DNA from: Crenothrix sp043729335
GTDB lineage: Bacteria; Pseudomonadota; Gammaproteobacteria; Methylococcales; Methylomonadaceae
Direction: 5' to 3'
Assembly (NCBI RefSeq): GCF_043729335.1
Contig: NZ_JAYTLQ010000028.1
Span: 9,606 to 73,605 of the forward strand
DNA length: 64,000 nucleotides
Shown here: positions 45,807 through 55,178 of the stretch, piece after piece
Numbering within the stretch: the stretch's first letter is position 1
Layout of the letters: the number at the start of each line of letters is the position of its first letter
Translations under genes and position numbers: made by a program
The notes under the pieces: model-generated
Database searches by the model: none
What the model was told of the DNA's origin: nothing
What the model saw: only the letters and a program-made list of their open reading frames with translations

Positions 45807-45996
45807 ACTAGACTTAATCAATATTGATTTGTCGGTCAGATATTTTAAAAAACCGTTCGTGCCCAAAGGGCATAGAGGCTGAGCCATTGGATAAGCTCAT
45901 GAGAGCTTTGTCGAACCATGAAGCACAAGTCCTTCGACAAGCTCAGGACGAACGGAGTATTTGTAGTTCGACAAAATAAAATTGACTGAGTACAGG
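45807..45996. mobile_element. MITE-like repeat, copy 2
   Basis: About 190 bp. The right end TAAAATTGACTGAGTAC and the core GCTCAGGACGAACGGAGTAT match the inverse of the left half of 36250-36424. The left end (ACTAGACTTAATCAAT) has drifted, and the middle has an extra segment. No coding capacity. It separates ssb from the sensor kinase gene. Confidence 0.7.
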
Positions 45997-46082
45997 TGTT
46001 CGTTATTAACACATTCACGATAGTGCCGTTTTTAAATTAAAACCGACTGTTTTAACTCATTATCTTGATAAGAAACCAAGAA

Positions 46083-47660
46083 ATGCAACCCATACAAACA
46101 ATATGCCCTGGTTCAAAAACACAGCAGCTCGACCTAAAGCATAACAGTTTTGAGGCTATTTTTAATCTGGCACCTGTAGGCTATTTGGTTCTGGATAGGG
46201 CGGGTGTTATTCAACAGGTTAATGCTGAAGCAAGTCGGTTACTGGCACATCCTATTCAACAGTTAGTGAATAGGAAATTGGATGATTTCATTAATCCAAT
46301 TGATCACAGCAGCTATTTTTTTTACATTCGGAATTTTACAAAGCAACAAGCCGGGCATCCTTTGGAGATCCGGCTGAAACATAAAAATACTCCCATAACA
46401 CACCTTGAATGCCGAGCTACCATCGGTTCTGTCAATAGCGTATTTTTAACGATCAGTGATATTACCGAACGTCGGCAGGCCGAACAAGCAGTGGTTTATC
46501 ATAACGAAACGCTGTCAGAAAAAGTCCGTAATCAGTTGCTGGAACGCGAAGCCAAGCTGAATTCTATTTTTAATGCGTCTGTAGAAGGCATTGTTACCAT
46601 TGATAGTGAAGGGATGATAATTTCTGTTAATAATGCGGTAGAAACTATTTTCGGTTATACCGAAGCGGAATTGATTAAAGACAGCATTGTTAAGCTTTTA
46701 CCTTTATTAAAGCGTAAAAGACCACGGCACTATTCAAAAAATAAGTTACACACTTTTATATCGGCATTTATTGGTAAAATTCAAGAAGTGCAGGGCATGC
46801 ACAAAGATGGTTCAATTTTACTGCTGGATTTGTCTATCGTGCAGTATTCCATTGATGGCATCAATTATTTTACCGGCATTCTTCGCGACGTGAGTTTGCG
46901 TAAACTGCAAGAGCAGCAAAACAAAGAACATTTAGATAAGCTGGCTCATGTTACCCGCCTGGGTGTTATGGGAGAAATGGCCTCAGGGATTGCGCACGAA
47001 GTCAATCAGCCGCTGACTGCTGTCGTTAACTACACGCAAGTGTGTTTACGTTACATTGATGCGCCTAATCCTGACTTAATTAAACTCAGCGAAATTCTTT
47101 ATAAAACACATCAACAAGCATTAAAGGCCGGCCAGATAATTCACAGCATGCGCGAGTTCGTAAAACCTCGCAAAATACACCGTGCCGCCGCCAATATCAA
47201 CAGCTTGATCTTTGAAGCCATTAGTTTGCTGGATGCTGATCTTAAACAAGACAGCATTAAATTAAGTTTTGAACTGGAAAAAAACCTGCCTCTTGTCTAT
47301 ATTGATAACGTACAAATTGAACAAGTCATCATCAATTTAATTAGAAACAGCCTTGATGCGTTACGTGATTTACCCGCACAAGCATTGCGGATTTTATCCA
47401 TTCAGACTCATTTGAATGAGCAAAACTTCATAGAAATCAAGGTTAAAGATAATGGTTCCGGCTTAAATGATGTACAGCGTGAAAAAATATTAACACCTTT
47501 TTACACAACAAAATCAACAGGTATGGGTATGGGGTTGTCGATTAGTCGCTCATTGGTAGAAGCACATGAAGGTGTGCTGCATTTCAATTCTAAACAAAAC
47601 AAAGGCACAACTTTTTACTTTACGTTACCGGTATGGAACCCCATTAATGACTCAAAATGA
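46083..47660 (+). CDS. PAS-domain sensor histidine kinase, FixL-like
   Basis: A 525-residue soluble kinase with no membrane helix. PAS 1 is near residues 20-140 (NLAPVGYLVLDRAGVIQQVN), PAS 2 near 165-280 (NSIFNASVEGIVTIDSEG, GYTEAELI, then GMHKDGSILLLDLSI). The HisKA box has the phospho-acceptor in GIAHEVNQPLTAVVNY. The ATPase has LIRNSLDAL, VKDNGSGL and MGMGLSISRSLVEAH. The architecture is that of FixL; whether PAS 2 binds heme is undecided. An upstream TTG (46065) is also in frame, but the ATG is preferred. The response regulator overlaps its 3' end by 14 bases. Confidence 0.9.
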   Translation: MQPIQTICPGSKTQQLDLKHNSFEAIFNLAPVGYLVLDRAGVIQQVNAEASRLLAHPIQQLVNRKLDDFINPIDHSSYFFYIRNFTKQQAGHPLEIRLKHKNTPITHLECRATIGSVNSVFLTISDITERRQAEQAVVYHNETLSEKVRNQLLEREAKLNSIFNASVEGIVTIDSEGMIISVNNAVETIFGYTEAELIKDSIVKLLPLLKRKRPRHYSKNKLHTFISAFIGKIQEVQGMHKDGSILLLDLSIVQYSIDGINYFTGILRDVSLRKLQEQQNKEHLDKLAHVTRLGVMGEMASGIAHEVNQPLTAVVNYTQVCLRYIDAPNPDLIKLSEILYKTHQQALKAGQIIHSMREFVKPRKIHRAAANINSLIFEAISLLDADLKQDSIKLSFELEKNLPLVYIDNVQIEQVIINLIRNSLDALRDLPAQALRILSIQTHLNEQNFIEIKVKDNGSGLNDVQREKILTPFYTTKSTGMGMGLSISRSLVEAHEGVLHFNSKQNKGTTFYFTLPVWNPINDSK

Positions 47661-48282
47661 GCCACTTACTTTAGTTTACTTGGTCGATGATGAATTTGCT
47701 GTACGCGATTCATTAACGCTTCTTATTGAGTCTACAGGACAATCTATTAAAAGCTTTGATTCTGCGGATGCTTTTTTAGAAAACTACAATGCGACCTTGC
47801 CAGGCTGTTTGTTACTGGATGTCAGAATGCCCATAATGGACGGCCTTGAACTTCAGGAAGAGCTCACTAAAAGGAATATTTCCATACCCATTATATTCAT
47901 TAGTGGTAACGCCAATATTCCAGATTCAGCAAAGGCGTTTAGAGCCGGTGCTGTTGATTTCTTGGAGAAACCTTTTGATAGCGTAGTCTTGTTAGAGCGT
48001 ATTGCTGAAGCCATCAAAAAGGATATAGAATGCAGACGCAAACGGGTTGAAAAACGCAAGCTACAAGACCGGCTCAATTATCTCACTGAGCGGGAAAAAG
48101 AAGTGCTGTGCTTGATTGTAAGCAGCTATTCCAATAAAGAAGCTGCTCGAGTACTGGATATCAGCAAGCGCACGATTGATATACACCGTGCGCACATTAT
48201 GGAAAAAATGCAGGCCGAAAACCTCGCTGAATTGGTCATGATGGCGATGCAGTGTGAAGTAATAGGCAGAAATTTGCATTGA
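47647..48282 (+). CDS. FixJ/NarL-type response regulator
   Basis: The start is the ATG at 47647, inside the end of the kinase gene; the longer frame from 47566 is a shadow of it. The 211-residue protein has a receiver domain (VYLVDDEFAVRDSL, phospho-acceptor Asp in LLLDVRMPIMDG, then PIIFISGN and the Lys of FLEKPF). The C-terminal LuxR-type HTH is LTEREKEVLCLIVSS, SNKEAARVLDISKRTIDIHR and AHIMEKM. It is surely the partner of the preceding kinase. Regulated genes are unknown. Confidence 0.93.
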   Translation: MTQNEPLTLVYLVDDEFAVRDSLTLLIESTGQSIKSFDSADAFLENYNATLPGCLLLDVRMPIMDGLELQEELTKRNISIPIIFISGNANIPDSAKAFRAGAVDFLEKPFDSVVLLERIAEAIKKDIECRRKRVEKRKLQDRLNYLTEREKEVLCLIVSSYSNKEAARVLDISKRTIDIHRAHIMEKMQAENLAELVMMAMQCEVIGRNLH

Positions 48283-48529
48283 GAAATGTTTTTGCGGCTT
48301 CACCTAAAATATAAGCTTAATTTAACATAATATACATTATGCGAATCTTTAGGCGGGATAATTATCTGGAAATAACAACCATAAGGAAGCTGCTTCAAGC
48401 GTACGCTAACGGAATTTAGCACGTTAATTTGGCAAGCAACTAAGTCTGCACAAATAACTTGACGTCTTTCTTGCCCTAGCTTACCTTGCCCCATGCCAAG
48501 TTTTTTCACTTGTTATGAAAATATAAAAT

Positions 48530-49177
48530 ATGTTGCGACATTTCATAGTTCGGCCAAGATTGACCGTCACTGTCTTCGTGATAGCGATAATCTATTTTTG
48601 GGGTTTACCCGAAGACTGGCGAAGTGTTACTAAATTTTTGACTTCTTGGGATTCAGGAATATTTCTTTATCTGATACTCACCTCAGTCATGATGTTTAAA
48701 TCTAACTCCCAAACAATAAGATCGCGTGCTGCCACTCAAGATGAAGGCGCTTTACTCATTCTTATTTTTACGATTATTTCGGTGGGGGCCAGTTTGGGAG
48801 CCATTATGACAGAACTTGCCAATGCAAAAGCCCAAAATGATACTTCAAACGCACGCATTATAATCACTGGGATTACGGTCGTATTATCGTGGATGTTTAT
48901 GCAGATAATGTTTGCACTGCATTACGCCCATGAATATTACAATAGCAGCTTAAAAACTAACGATGGCGGGCTAGAATTCCCTGGCGATAACCCTGAACCT
49001 GATTATTGGGATTTTGTTTATTTTTCCTTCATTATTGGTACTGCCGCACAAACCGCTGACATTAATATCACTTCCAAAGTCTTTCGTCGCTTAGTTACAT
49101 TGCATTGTGTGATTGTATTTTTTTTCAACATCACCATTTTAGCGTTAACGGTTAATGTGGGCGCTAGTCTCCTATGA
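48530..49177 (+). CDS. DUF1345 membrane protein
   Basis: A 215-residue protein with about five membrane helices, the first being TVTVFVIAIIYFWGL. The family marks are ALHYAHEYY, the loop EPDYWDFVYFSFIIGTAAQT and TSKVFRRLVTLHCVIVFFFN. Its function is not known. It lies 247 bases after the FixJ-like regulator on the same strand; no clear terminator is seen between them, so a regulatory link is possible but weak. Confidence 0.85.
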   Translation: MLRHFIVRPRLTVTVFVIAIIYFWGLPEDWRSVTKFLTSWDSGIFLYLILTSVMMFKSNSQTIRSRAATQDEGALLILIFTIISVGASLGAIMTELANAKAQNDTSNARIIITGITVVLSWMFMQIMFALHYAHEYYNSSLKTNDGGLEFPGDNPEPDYWDFVYFSFIIGTAAQTADINITSKVFRRLVTLHCVIVFFFNITILALTVNVGASLL

Positions 49178-49216
49178 TCGTCTCACCTAAAACGTAAGCA
49201 TCTTATCCAATACCGC

Positions 49217-50230
49217 TTATTGTTTTGATGTGGGCGAAGTCAGCTGTGCCAGTACATGCTGCGCCCGATTATCAGCACCGGAAGGTAATTTTTGGGTAGT
49301 GCTGTAAATCCAGGCCGCAATGTCTTTCCAGGCAGTAGATGCCTGCAAATCGCGTAATAGCATGTGATAGCCTTTGGGGTAAAACGCCACAGTTTTATCG
49401 GCTGCATTGGTTTCCATAAATTTTTGCAAAAACTTATACGTGGGTTTTTTAGGAATAATTTCGTCCTTTTCACCATAAAGCAGTAAGGTATTACCTTGCA
49501 ACGAGGTTGCACTGCTATAGGCCGTGTCCATTAAATCAGTTAGGCCGTGGATAGCATCCACACGGGTTTTTTTAATAATCCACGGATCTTTGCCCAATGC
49601 CCGCAGCATTTCAATATTATCTGATGGAGTAATGCGTACACCTCTACCGGTCAGGGTTAGCCACGGCATACTATGGGCTAAAGTCCACAGCAGGCTGGTT
49701 TGATACCAAGGCATTGTAGACCTTGCCCACAGTGCCGGTGCAGACAAAATAATGCCATCTATTTTCGGCATTTTGGTTTTGCTCATGGCCGTAATAATCA
49801 CCGCACCGCCCATACTTTCACCTAATAAATAAATAGGCCGATTGGGATAACGCTGTTTTAACAGGCTCGCCAGTATTTTTAAATCACTGGTGTAAGCAGC
49901 TTCGCCAGCCCACAAGCCACGCCTGGGTGCTGCGCCAAAACCACGTTGATCATAGGCAAAACACGCGATACCCTGGCTGCTGAAATAACGTCCAGGGCCA
50001 TCAAAAAAATGGCTGTAATCGTTAAAACCATGCAGTGCGATTAATACGGCTTTCGGTTCATCTTCAGGTAGCCAATGGCGTAAGGGCAAATTTGCGCCAT
50101 CTTCAGCTACAAAAATGCCATCACTGATGTGTGCGGCCTGACTTTTTTCACCGGGTGGATAAATTTTGGGCATACAACCTGTCAAAGTAATCAATAAAAA
50201 AAAGCAAAGAGTGATAGACGGCGTTTTCAT
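49217..50230 (-). CDS. Alpha/beta hydrolase lipoprotein (monoacylglycerol-lipase-like)
   Basis: The start is the ATG at 50230, giving a lipoprotein signal: MKTPSITLCFFLLITLTGCM with lipobox LTGC. The longer frame from 50299 hides it. The 337-residue protein has the hydrolase fold: HGFNDYSHFFDGPG oxyanion loop, GESMGG nucleophile elbow, late Asp in LLYGEKDEIIP and His in KGYHMLLRD. This fits serine hydrolases of the monoacylglycerol lipase / lysophospholipase type. It is likely anchored to the membrane and faces the periplasm. It follows nadA by about 195 bases. Confidence 0.87.
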   Translation of the reverse strand: MKTPSITLCFFLLITLTGCMPKIYPPGEKSQAAHISDGIFVAEDGANLPLRHWLPEDEPKAVLIALHGFNDYSHFFDGPGRYFSSQGIACFAYDQRGFGAAPRRGLWAGEAAYTSDLKILASLLKQRYPNRPIYLLGESMGGAVIITAMSKTKMPKIDGIILSAPALWARSTMPWYQTSLLWTLAHSMPWLTLTGRGVRITPSDNIEMLRALGKDPWIIKKTRVDAIHGLTDLMDTAYSSATSLQGNTLLLYGEKDEIIPKKPTYKFLQKFMETNAADKTVAFYPKGYHMLLRDLQASTAWKDIAAWIYSTTQKLPSGADNRAQHVLAQLTSPTSKQ

Positions 50231-50322
50231 AGTCTCACGTAATAAGTGATCGATATTGTTTATTATAAACAAAGGAGTAGCCTTGGCGTTAAGAGCCAAG
50301 ATTTGGGCTGAATGTTGTGGAT

Positions 50323-50380
50323 GCCGCTCACCTATTAAGCTAAACGCCTGGATTAGGCAAAAGCGTTAAAATTGAGCGGC
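50323..50380. repeat. Nested hairpin between nadA and the hydrolase gene
   Basis: GCCGCTCA at 50323-50330 pairs with TGAGCGGC at 50373-50380. AACGC near 50343 and GCGTT near 50363 form an inner stem. It may act as a weak terminator for nadA. Confidence 0.45.
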
Positions 50381-50425
50381 TTTGATTCGTTTGTAGGATA
50401 TTAAATCGATAGAATATTCAGTAGC

Positions 50426-51514
50426 TTAACTCACCAGCAACATGTTATCCAACGCCAATTTAGCCAATTTAGCTTCTTCCGGAGGCACAGAAATCTGGTT
50501 AATCACATTCCCTGCTGCTAAATTCTCCATAACCCACGCCAAATGCTGTGGATCAGTCCTGAACATAGTGGAACACATACACAGTGTTGGTGACATAAAA
50601 TGCACACTTTTTCCGTCAGCTTTACATTCTTCATGCAGCCGGTTCACTAAATTTAATTCCGTGGCCACCAGCCAACGTGTATTGAGTTCAGCGGCACGTA
50701 TGGTTTTTAAGATGTACGAAGTAGAGCCCATAAAATCCGATTTTTGGCAGACTTCAAACGGCGCTTCTGGGTGAGCGATCACCTTGGTATCTGGGTATTT
50801 AGCCAGAAAATTATCGATTTGCTCGGGCTTAAAGGCTTGATGCACGGAGCAATAGCCTTTCCACAAAATAATTTTAGCATCACGAATTTGCTGTTCTGTT
50901 AGCCCGCCCATCGGCTTAGTAAAATCCCAGGTGACCATCTGCTCAAGCGGAATGCCCATACGATAGCCGGTATTGCGGCCTAAATGCTGATCAGGGAAAA
51001 ACAGCACTTTTTCACGTTGGGCAAAGCTCCATTCCAGTATTTTTTGCGCATTGGACGACGTACAAACAATACCGTTATGCTTGCCGCAAAACGCTTTCAA
51101 ATCGGCAGCTGAGTTAATGTAGGTAACCGGCGTGATGGTATTGTCGGCATCCAGTACTTGCGACAATTCATCCCAGCATTTTTGCACTTTAATCAAGTTG
51201 GCCATGTCCGCCATTGAACAGCCTGCTGCCAAATCGGGCAAGATGGAAATCTGTTCAGGTCGTGACAATATATCCGCCACTTCCGCCATAAAATGCACAC
51301 CGCAAAACACGATGTATTCAGCGTCGGATTTAGCCGCATCGCGGGATAATTGCAAAGAATCCCCTGAAAAATCGGCGTGTTTAAACACTTCATCGCGTTG
51401 ATAATGATGGCCGAGTATTACGCAGCGTTTACCCAATTTGGCTTTGGCGGCAATAATGCGAGTATCGCATTCTTCATCGTCGAGTAAGGCGTAATCTTGA
51501 ATCGGAAAAGTCAT
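50426..51514 (-). CDS. nadA: Quinolinate synthase A
   Basis: A 362-residue enzyme with the three cysteines that hold its [4Fe-4S] cluster: CGVHFMAEVADIL, IVCTSSNAQKIL and SPTLCMCSTMF. HHYQRDEVFKHADFSGDSLQ near the N-terminus and HPEAPFEV complete the triplicated fold. It condenses iminoaspartate with dihydroxyacetone phosphate to quinolinate for NAD synthesis. nadB and nadC are not here. Confidence 0.96.
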   Translation of the reverse strand: MTFPIQDYALLDDEECDTRIIAAKAKLGKRCVILGHHYQRDEVFKHADFSGDSLQLSRDAAKSDAEYIVFCGVHFMAEVADILSRPEQISILPDLAAGCSMADMANLIKVQKCWDELSQVLDADNTITPVTYINSAADLKAFCGKHNGIVCTSSNAQKILEWSFAQREKVLFFPDQHLGRNTGYRMGIPLEQMVTWDFTKPMGGLTEQQIRDAKIILWKGYCSVHQAFKPEQIDNFLAKYPDTKVIAHPEAPFEVCQKSDFMGSTSYILKTIRAAELNTRWLVATELNLVNRLHEECKADGKSVHFMSPTLCMCSTMFRTDPQHLAWVMENLAAGNVINQISVPPEEAKLAKLALDNMLLVS

Positions 51515-51563
51515 TTAAAAGCTCACAAAAAGGGACAACTGAAAGTTAGATGAAAAAACAGCA

Positions 51564-52316
51564 TTATTGTTCAATGTTATAAACGATAGTAACAACTACC
51601 TTGGCGGTTTTATTAATGGTAGTCTTGTCATACGTACCGCCGTAATCATCACCATCCGACGTACCACCAGGCGGCAATATATAAAACGCACCCTGCGAAG
51701 CTGAACGCATCACCCCGACTTTTACGCCGTCATGTTTAACAAATTCTTTGGCGCGGTTACGGGCGTTTTCGGTTGCATCGCCGATGAGCGACATTTTAAC
51801 GTCTTCCAGATTACTCACCAAGTACAACGGCGCACTGGCAGTAAATGGTTTGCCAGTAGCTTGTACGCTCAGAATATCCTTGTTGGCGGCAGTGACTTTT
51901 ACTAAGTCTTTACTAGTTACCACAATGTTTTGGCTGGCATCGTAGCCTCTTTGTTCAGAGCGTGTGCCGCCATTGGGTAAAGGAATATCAATCATGTGTG
52001 GCGTTACCGACTCAGCGCCTTCTTGCCAGCTGGTTTTATCCAAGCCATGTTCAATTAAAAACGTATCCAAACCTGGGCGTTCTTGGCGTAATTTAGCTAA
52101 CGCATCAGAGAAAGTTTCGGCGGTTACCGAAACAGTCACTGTCCATTCGGCATTATCAGCTTGCACGGCTTTTTCTGCCAAGCCTTTTACAGAAACAGAC
52201 TGTTGCGCCGATACAGCTTTTTTAGCCTGTACGCCTAAAATAAATGCCGCGCCGGACATGCCCAAGGCGAGCAACAAACCCAATACGGCCATTGAATAAG
52301 GTAATTGTTTTTCCAT
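51564..52316 (-). CDS. SIMPL domain (DUF541) protein
   Basis: The start is the ATG at 52316 behind AAGGA. The 250-residue protein has an N-terminal helix (YSMAVLGLLLALGMSGAAFI) that anchors or exports it. The body is the SIMPL fold: VSVKGLAEKAVQADNAEWTV, a mid YDASQNIVVTS and ENARNRAKEFVKHDGVKVG. Members are found in the periplasm and are linked to stress; the precise role is open. It lies between nadA and a group of small genes. Confidence 0.85.
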   Translation of the reverse strand: MEKQLPYSMAVLGLLLALGMSGAAFILGVQAKKAVSAQQSVSVKGLAEKAVQADNAEWTVTVSVTAETFSDALAKLRQERPGLDTFLIEHGLDKTSWQEGAESVTPHMIDIPLPNGGTRSEQRGYDASQNIVVTSKDLVKVTAANKDILSVQATGKPFTASAPLYLVSNLEDVKMSLIGDATENARNRAKEFVKHDGVKVGVMRSASQGAFYILPPGGTSDGDDYGGTYDKTTINKTAKVVVTIVYNIEQ

Positions 52317-52348
52317 TGGATCGTCCTTTTGTTTGGTGTGGGATAATG

Positions 52349-52633
52349 CTAGCGGATTAGTTGTTGTTCTTTGAGCAATGCTGCTCGGACGTGTTCCCAC
52401 GGTATACCACTTGAAGGGTCAGCAAGGTGTTCAGCTAAGCGGCGATGAAACTCGTTACTTTCATCCGAGCTTATATCTGTGCTGATTTTTGACTTGTGTT
52501 TCAAATAGAACCGCCCAACAACTGCGTTCTCCCAATTAGTTTGTTCTGGAATATCGCTGGTATCAATGTCTTCATCTGACAAAAGCGCCAGTTGAGTTAA
52601 TTCTTCTGTTTGTTCTTTAGTGAGTTTTTTCAT
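52349..52633 (-). CDS. Small acidic hypothetical protein, possible antitoxin-like
   Basis: A 94-residue protein. It has LSDEDIDTSDIPE followed by TNWENAVVGRFY. That motif pair is common in small proteins found beside toxin-antitoxin genes. The C-terminal part (NEFHRRLAEHLADPSSGIPW) is reminiscent of addiction-module components. A good SD is not obvious. It lies 41 bases downstream of the ParE-like toxin gene. No function is assigned. Confidence 0.6.
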   Translation of the reverse strand: MKKLTKEQTEELTQLALLSDEDIDTSDIPEQTNWENAVVGRFYLKHKSKISTDISSDESNEFHRRLAEHLADPSSGIPWEHVRAALLKEQQLIR

Positions 52634-52674
52634 AACAGCCCTCTTGTAATTACTGACCTAACAAACCAATAATT

Positions 52675-52986
52675 TTAGTTTCTATTACTCATCTTATCTT
52701 TTATCCAAACTGGATTTCTTCTTAATGGCAACACAGCAATAACAGAAGCAACATCTTGGTTTACATCGTAATAAATTGCATATGGGAATCTTTTGGCTAG
52801 CATTCTATAGTAGCCGTAATCTTTTTTATGCACACCCACAAAAATCATCAGAGATTCTATATCAGACAAAATACTGTCCCAAAAATAATCCCCTATATTT
52901 TTCCCTTGCTTATCGTAAAAGTCACGGGCTTCATAAAGATCATACTCAGCATCAGCGAGTATTTGAATGTGATTAATGATAATCAT
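52675..52986 (-). CDS. ParE/RelE-type toxin
   Basis: A 103-residue basic protein. The fold follows ParE/RelE: DAEYDLYEARDFYDKQGKN, then YRMLAKRFPYAIYYDVNQD and VIAVLPLRRNPVWIKDK. Members either poison gyrase (ParE) or cut mRNA at the ribosome (RelE); which applies is not clear. The start overlaps the antitoxin stop (ATGA at 52986-52983), as is usual for such pairs. Confidence 0.87.
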   Translation of the reverse strand: MIIINHIQILADAEYDLYEARDFYDKQGKNIGDYFWDSILSDIESLMIFVGVHKKDYGYYRMLAKRFPYAIYYDVNQDVASVIAVLPLRRNPVWIKDKMSNRN

Positions 52987-53189
52987 CTATTCTGTTTTGA
53001 TTTCAATTCTTTAAGCGAAATAAATTCAGCCTTGCCTTCTGCAATTTTTTTTGATCTGGCATCAAGAATACCTTGATGCCATTCTGGTGATTCAGGCTCT
53101 GTTTCTTCATGAATTAAGGAATCCCATAAGGCTTCCATTGCCTGTAACCTTTCAACCGTACTCATTCTTGCTATTTCGAGCGTATTCAT
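52983..53189 (-). CDS. Addiction module antitoxin
   Basis: A 68-residue acidic protein of the addiction-module component family: TVERLQAMEALWDSLI, then PESPEWHQGILDARSKKIAE and a terminal LKELKSKQNR. It neutralises the downstream toxin, with which it overlaps by four bases. It is likely the first gene of the two-gene operon. Confidence 0.87.
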   Translation of the reverse strand: MNTLEIARMSTVERLQAMEALWDSLIHEETEPESPEWHQGILDARSKKIAEGKAEFISLKELKSKQNR

Positions 53190-53310
53190 GTAGTTACCTT
53201 AACGATATAAAAGCGTGTATATCTTTTCAAGAAACCAACCTCAATAACACGAAGGTGACGGTTGATCAGCATAAAATCCGTGATAATCCGCCCAATCAGC
53301 AGTCTATTAC

Positions 53311-55110
53311 CTAACTGGTTTGCGGCGTTTTTTCCTTACCCGCTGGTTTAATCAAGCGTATACCCAGCTCTTTCAATTGTTCGTCAGTTACAACAGCAGG
53401 CGCACTCACCAACGGACACGCCGCCGACTGCGTTTTCGGGAAAGCAATCACATCACGGATTGATGTAGAACCGGTCATCAACATCACCAAACGATCCAGA
53501 CCAAACGCCAAACCACCGTGCGGCGGTGCGCCATACTTCAATGCATCCAGCAAGAAACCGAATTTTTCGCGAGCTTCCACTTCACCAATGCCCAAAATCT
53601 CAAACACAGTTTGTTGCATAGAAGTGCGGTTGATACGAATCGAACCACCGCCGACTTCTGTGCCGTTCAACACCAAATCGTAAGCCCGTGACAACGCTGT
53701 AGCTGGATTCGCCACCAAGTCTTCCACCGAACAACTGGGCGCAGTAAACGGATGATGAATAGCATTAAAGCGGCCTGATTTTTCATCCCAGTCAAACATC
53801 GGGAAGTCCACCACCCACACTGGTTTCCACTCACCTTGCAGCAATTTAAGGTCGTGGCCTAATTTAACCCGCAACGCGCCCATCGCTTCATTGACGATAC
53901 TGGCTTTGTCCGCACCAAAAAAGATCAAATCGCCGTCTTGTGCGCCGGTTTTGGCCATCACACTCGCCCACACTTCAGCGGAGGCAAATTTAACAATCGG
54001 GGATTGCAAGCCGTCAATGCCTGCCGCCAAATCGTTGACTTTAATATACGCCAAGCCCCGCGCTCCGTAAATACTGACGAATTTAGTCAGATCATCAATG
54101 TCTTTACGGCTTAGCAACTCGCCACCATTCGGTACGCGCATGGCGGCAACACGGCCTTTCGGATCATTGGCCGGTGCTGAAAATACCTTGAAATCCACGT
54201 CTTTCATGTCATCGGCAATATCGACCAATTCCAGCGGAATGCGCAGATCAGGGCGGTCAATACCGTAGCGCGAAATGGCTTCCTGGTAGCTCATGCGCGG
54301 GAATTTGGCATCCAGTTCCACGTTGATGACCTTAGCAAACAACTGGCGGATCATCTCTTCCATGATGACCATGATCTCATCTTCGTTCATGAACGAAGTT
54401 TCGATATCCAACTGGGTAAATTCAGGTTGACGGTCGGCGCGTAAGTCTTCATCGCGGAAGCAGCGCACGACCTGATAATAGCGGTCCATACCGGCAATCA
54501 TCAGCATTTGTTTGTACAACTGCGGTGATTGCGGCAGCGCAAAAAACGAATTTTCGTGGGTGCGGCTAGGCACAATATAATCGCGTGCGCCTTCCGGCGT
54601 GGCTTTGGTCAAATACGGGGTTTCGATTTCGAAAAACTCATTGTCATCCAAAAAGTTACGCAAGATGCGCGTGACATCACGGCGCACTTTCATTTTTTCT
54701 TGCATGGCGGTGCGGCGCAAGTCAATGTAACGGTAGCGCAAACGCAGCTCTTCGTTAACTTCGATGTCGCTTTCTATTGGGAACGGCGGGGTTTCCGACT
54801 CGTTCAGCACTTCGATGTGCCTGGCCAGCAGCTCAATCTCACCGGAAAGCATATTAGGATTAGTCGTACCGGCGGGGCGATCGCGCACGATACCACTGAT
54901 CTTCAATACGTATTCACTGCGGACATGCTCGGCAATAGTAAAGGTATCTGCAACGTCTGGATCAACGACAACCTGCACCAAACCGGCACGGTCGCGCAAA
55001 TCGATAAAAATAACGCCGCCGTGGTCACGTCGTCTGTGTACCCAGCCACAGATGTCAACGGTGGCTCCTAGCTGTTGTTTATTAAGTTCTCCGCACTTGT
55101 GGGTACGCAT
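53311..55110 (-). CDS. aspS: Aspartate--tRNA ligase
   Basis: The start is the ATG at 55110 (MRTHKCGELNKQQLG) behind AGGA; the frame from 55161 is longer than the family. The 599-residue class II synthetase has the OB-type anticodon domain (GWVHRRRDHGGVIFIDLRD), motif 2 region YYQVVRCFRDEDLRADRQPE, the bacterial GAD insert (residues about 290-420) and motif 3 GLAFGLDRLVMLM. It charges tRNA-Asp. It lies 68 bases after the FmdB-type gene in the same direction; these are often neighbours. Confidence 0.96.
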   Translation of the reverse strand: MRTHKCGELNKQQLGATVDICGWVHRRRDHGGVIFIDLRDRAGLVQVVVDPDVADTFTIAEHVRSEYVLKISGIVRDRPAGTTNPNMLSGEIELLARHIEVLNESETPPFPIESDIEVNEELRLRYRYIDLRRTAMQEKMKVRRDVTRILRNFLDDNEFFEIETPYLTKATPEGARDYIVPSRTHENSFFALPQSPQLYKQMLMIAGMDRYYQVVRCFRDEDLRADRQPEFTQLDIETSFMNEDEIMVIMEEMIRQLFAKVINVELDAKFPRMSYQEAISRYGIDRPDLRIPLELVDIADDMKDVDFKVFSAPANDPKGRVAAMRVPNGGELLSRKDIDDLTKFVSIYGARGLAYIKVNDLAAGIDGLQSPIVKFASAEVWASVMAKTGAQDGDLIFFGADKASIVNEAMGALRVKLGHDLKLLQGEWKPVWVVDFPMFDWDEKSGRFNAIHHPFTAPSCSVEDLVANPATALSRAYDLVLNGTEVGGGSIRINRTSMQQTVFEILGIGEVEAREKFGFLLDALKYGAPPHGGLAFGLDRLVMLMTGSTSIRDVIAFPKTQSAACPLVSAPAVVTDEQLKELGIRLIKPAGKEKTPQTS

Positions 55111-55178
55111 GTTTTTTCCTATGTAATGATGGTAACTAAAATAATTGATGATGGTTTGCAACGGGCAATGACATACTG

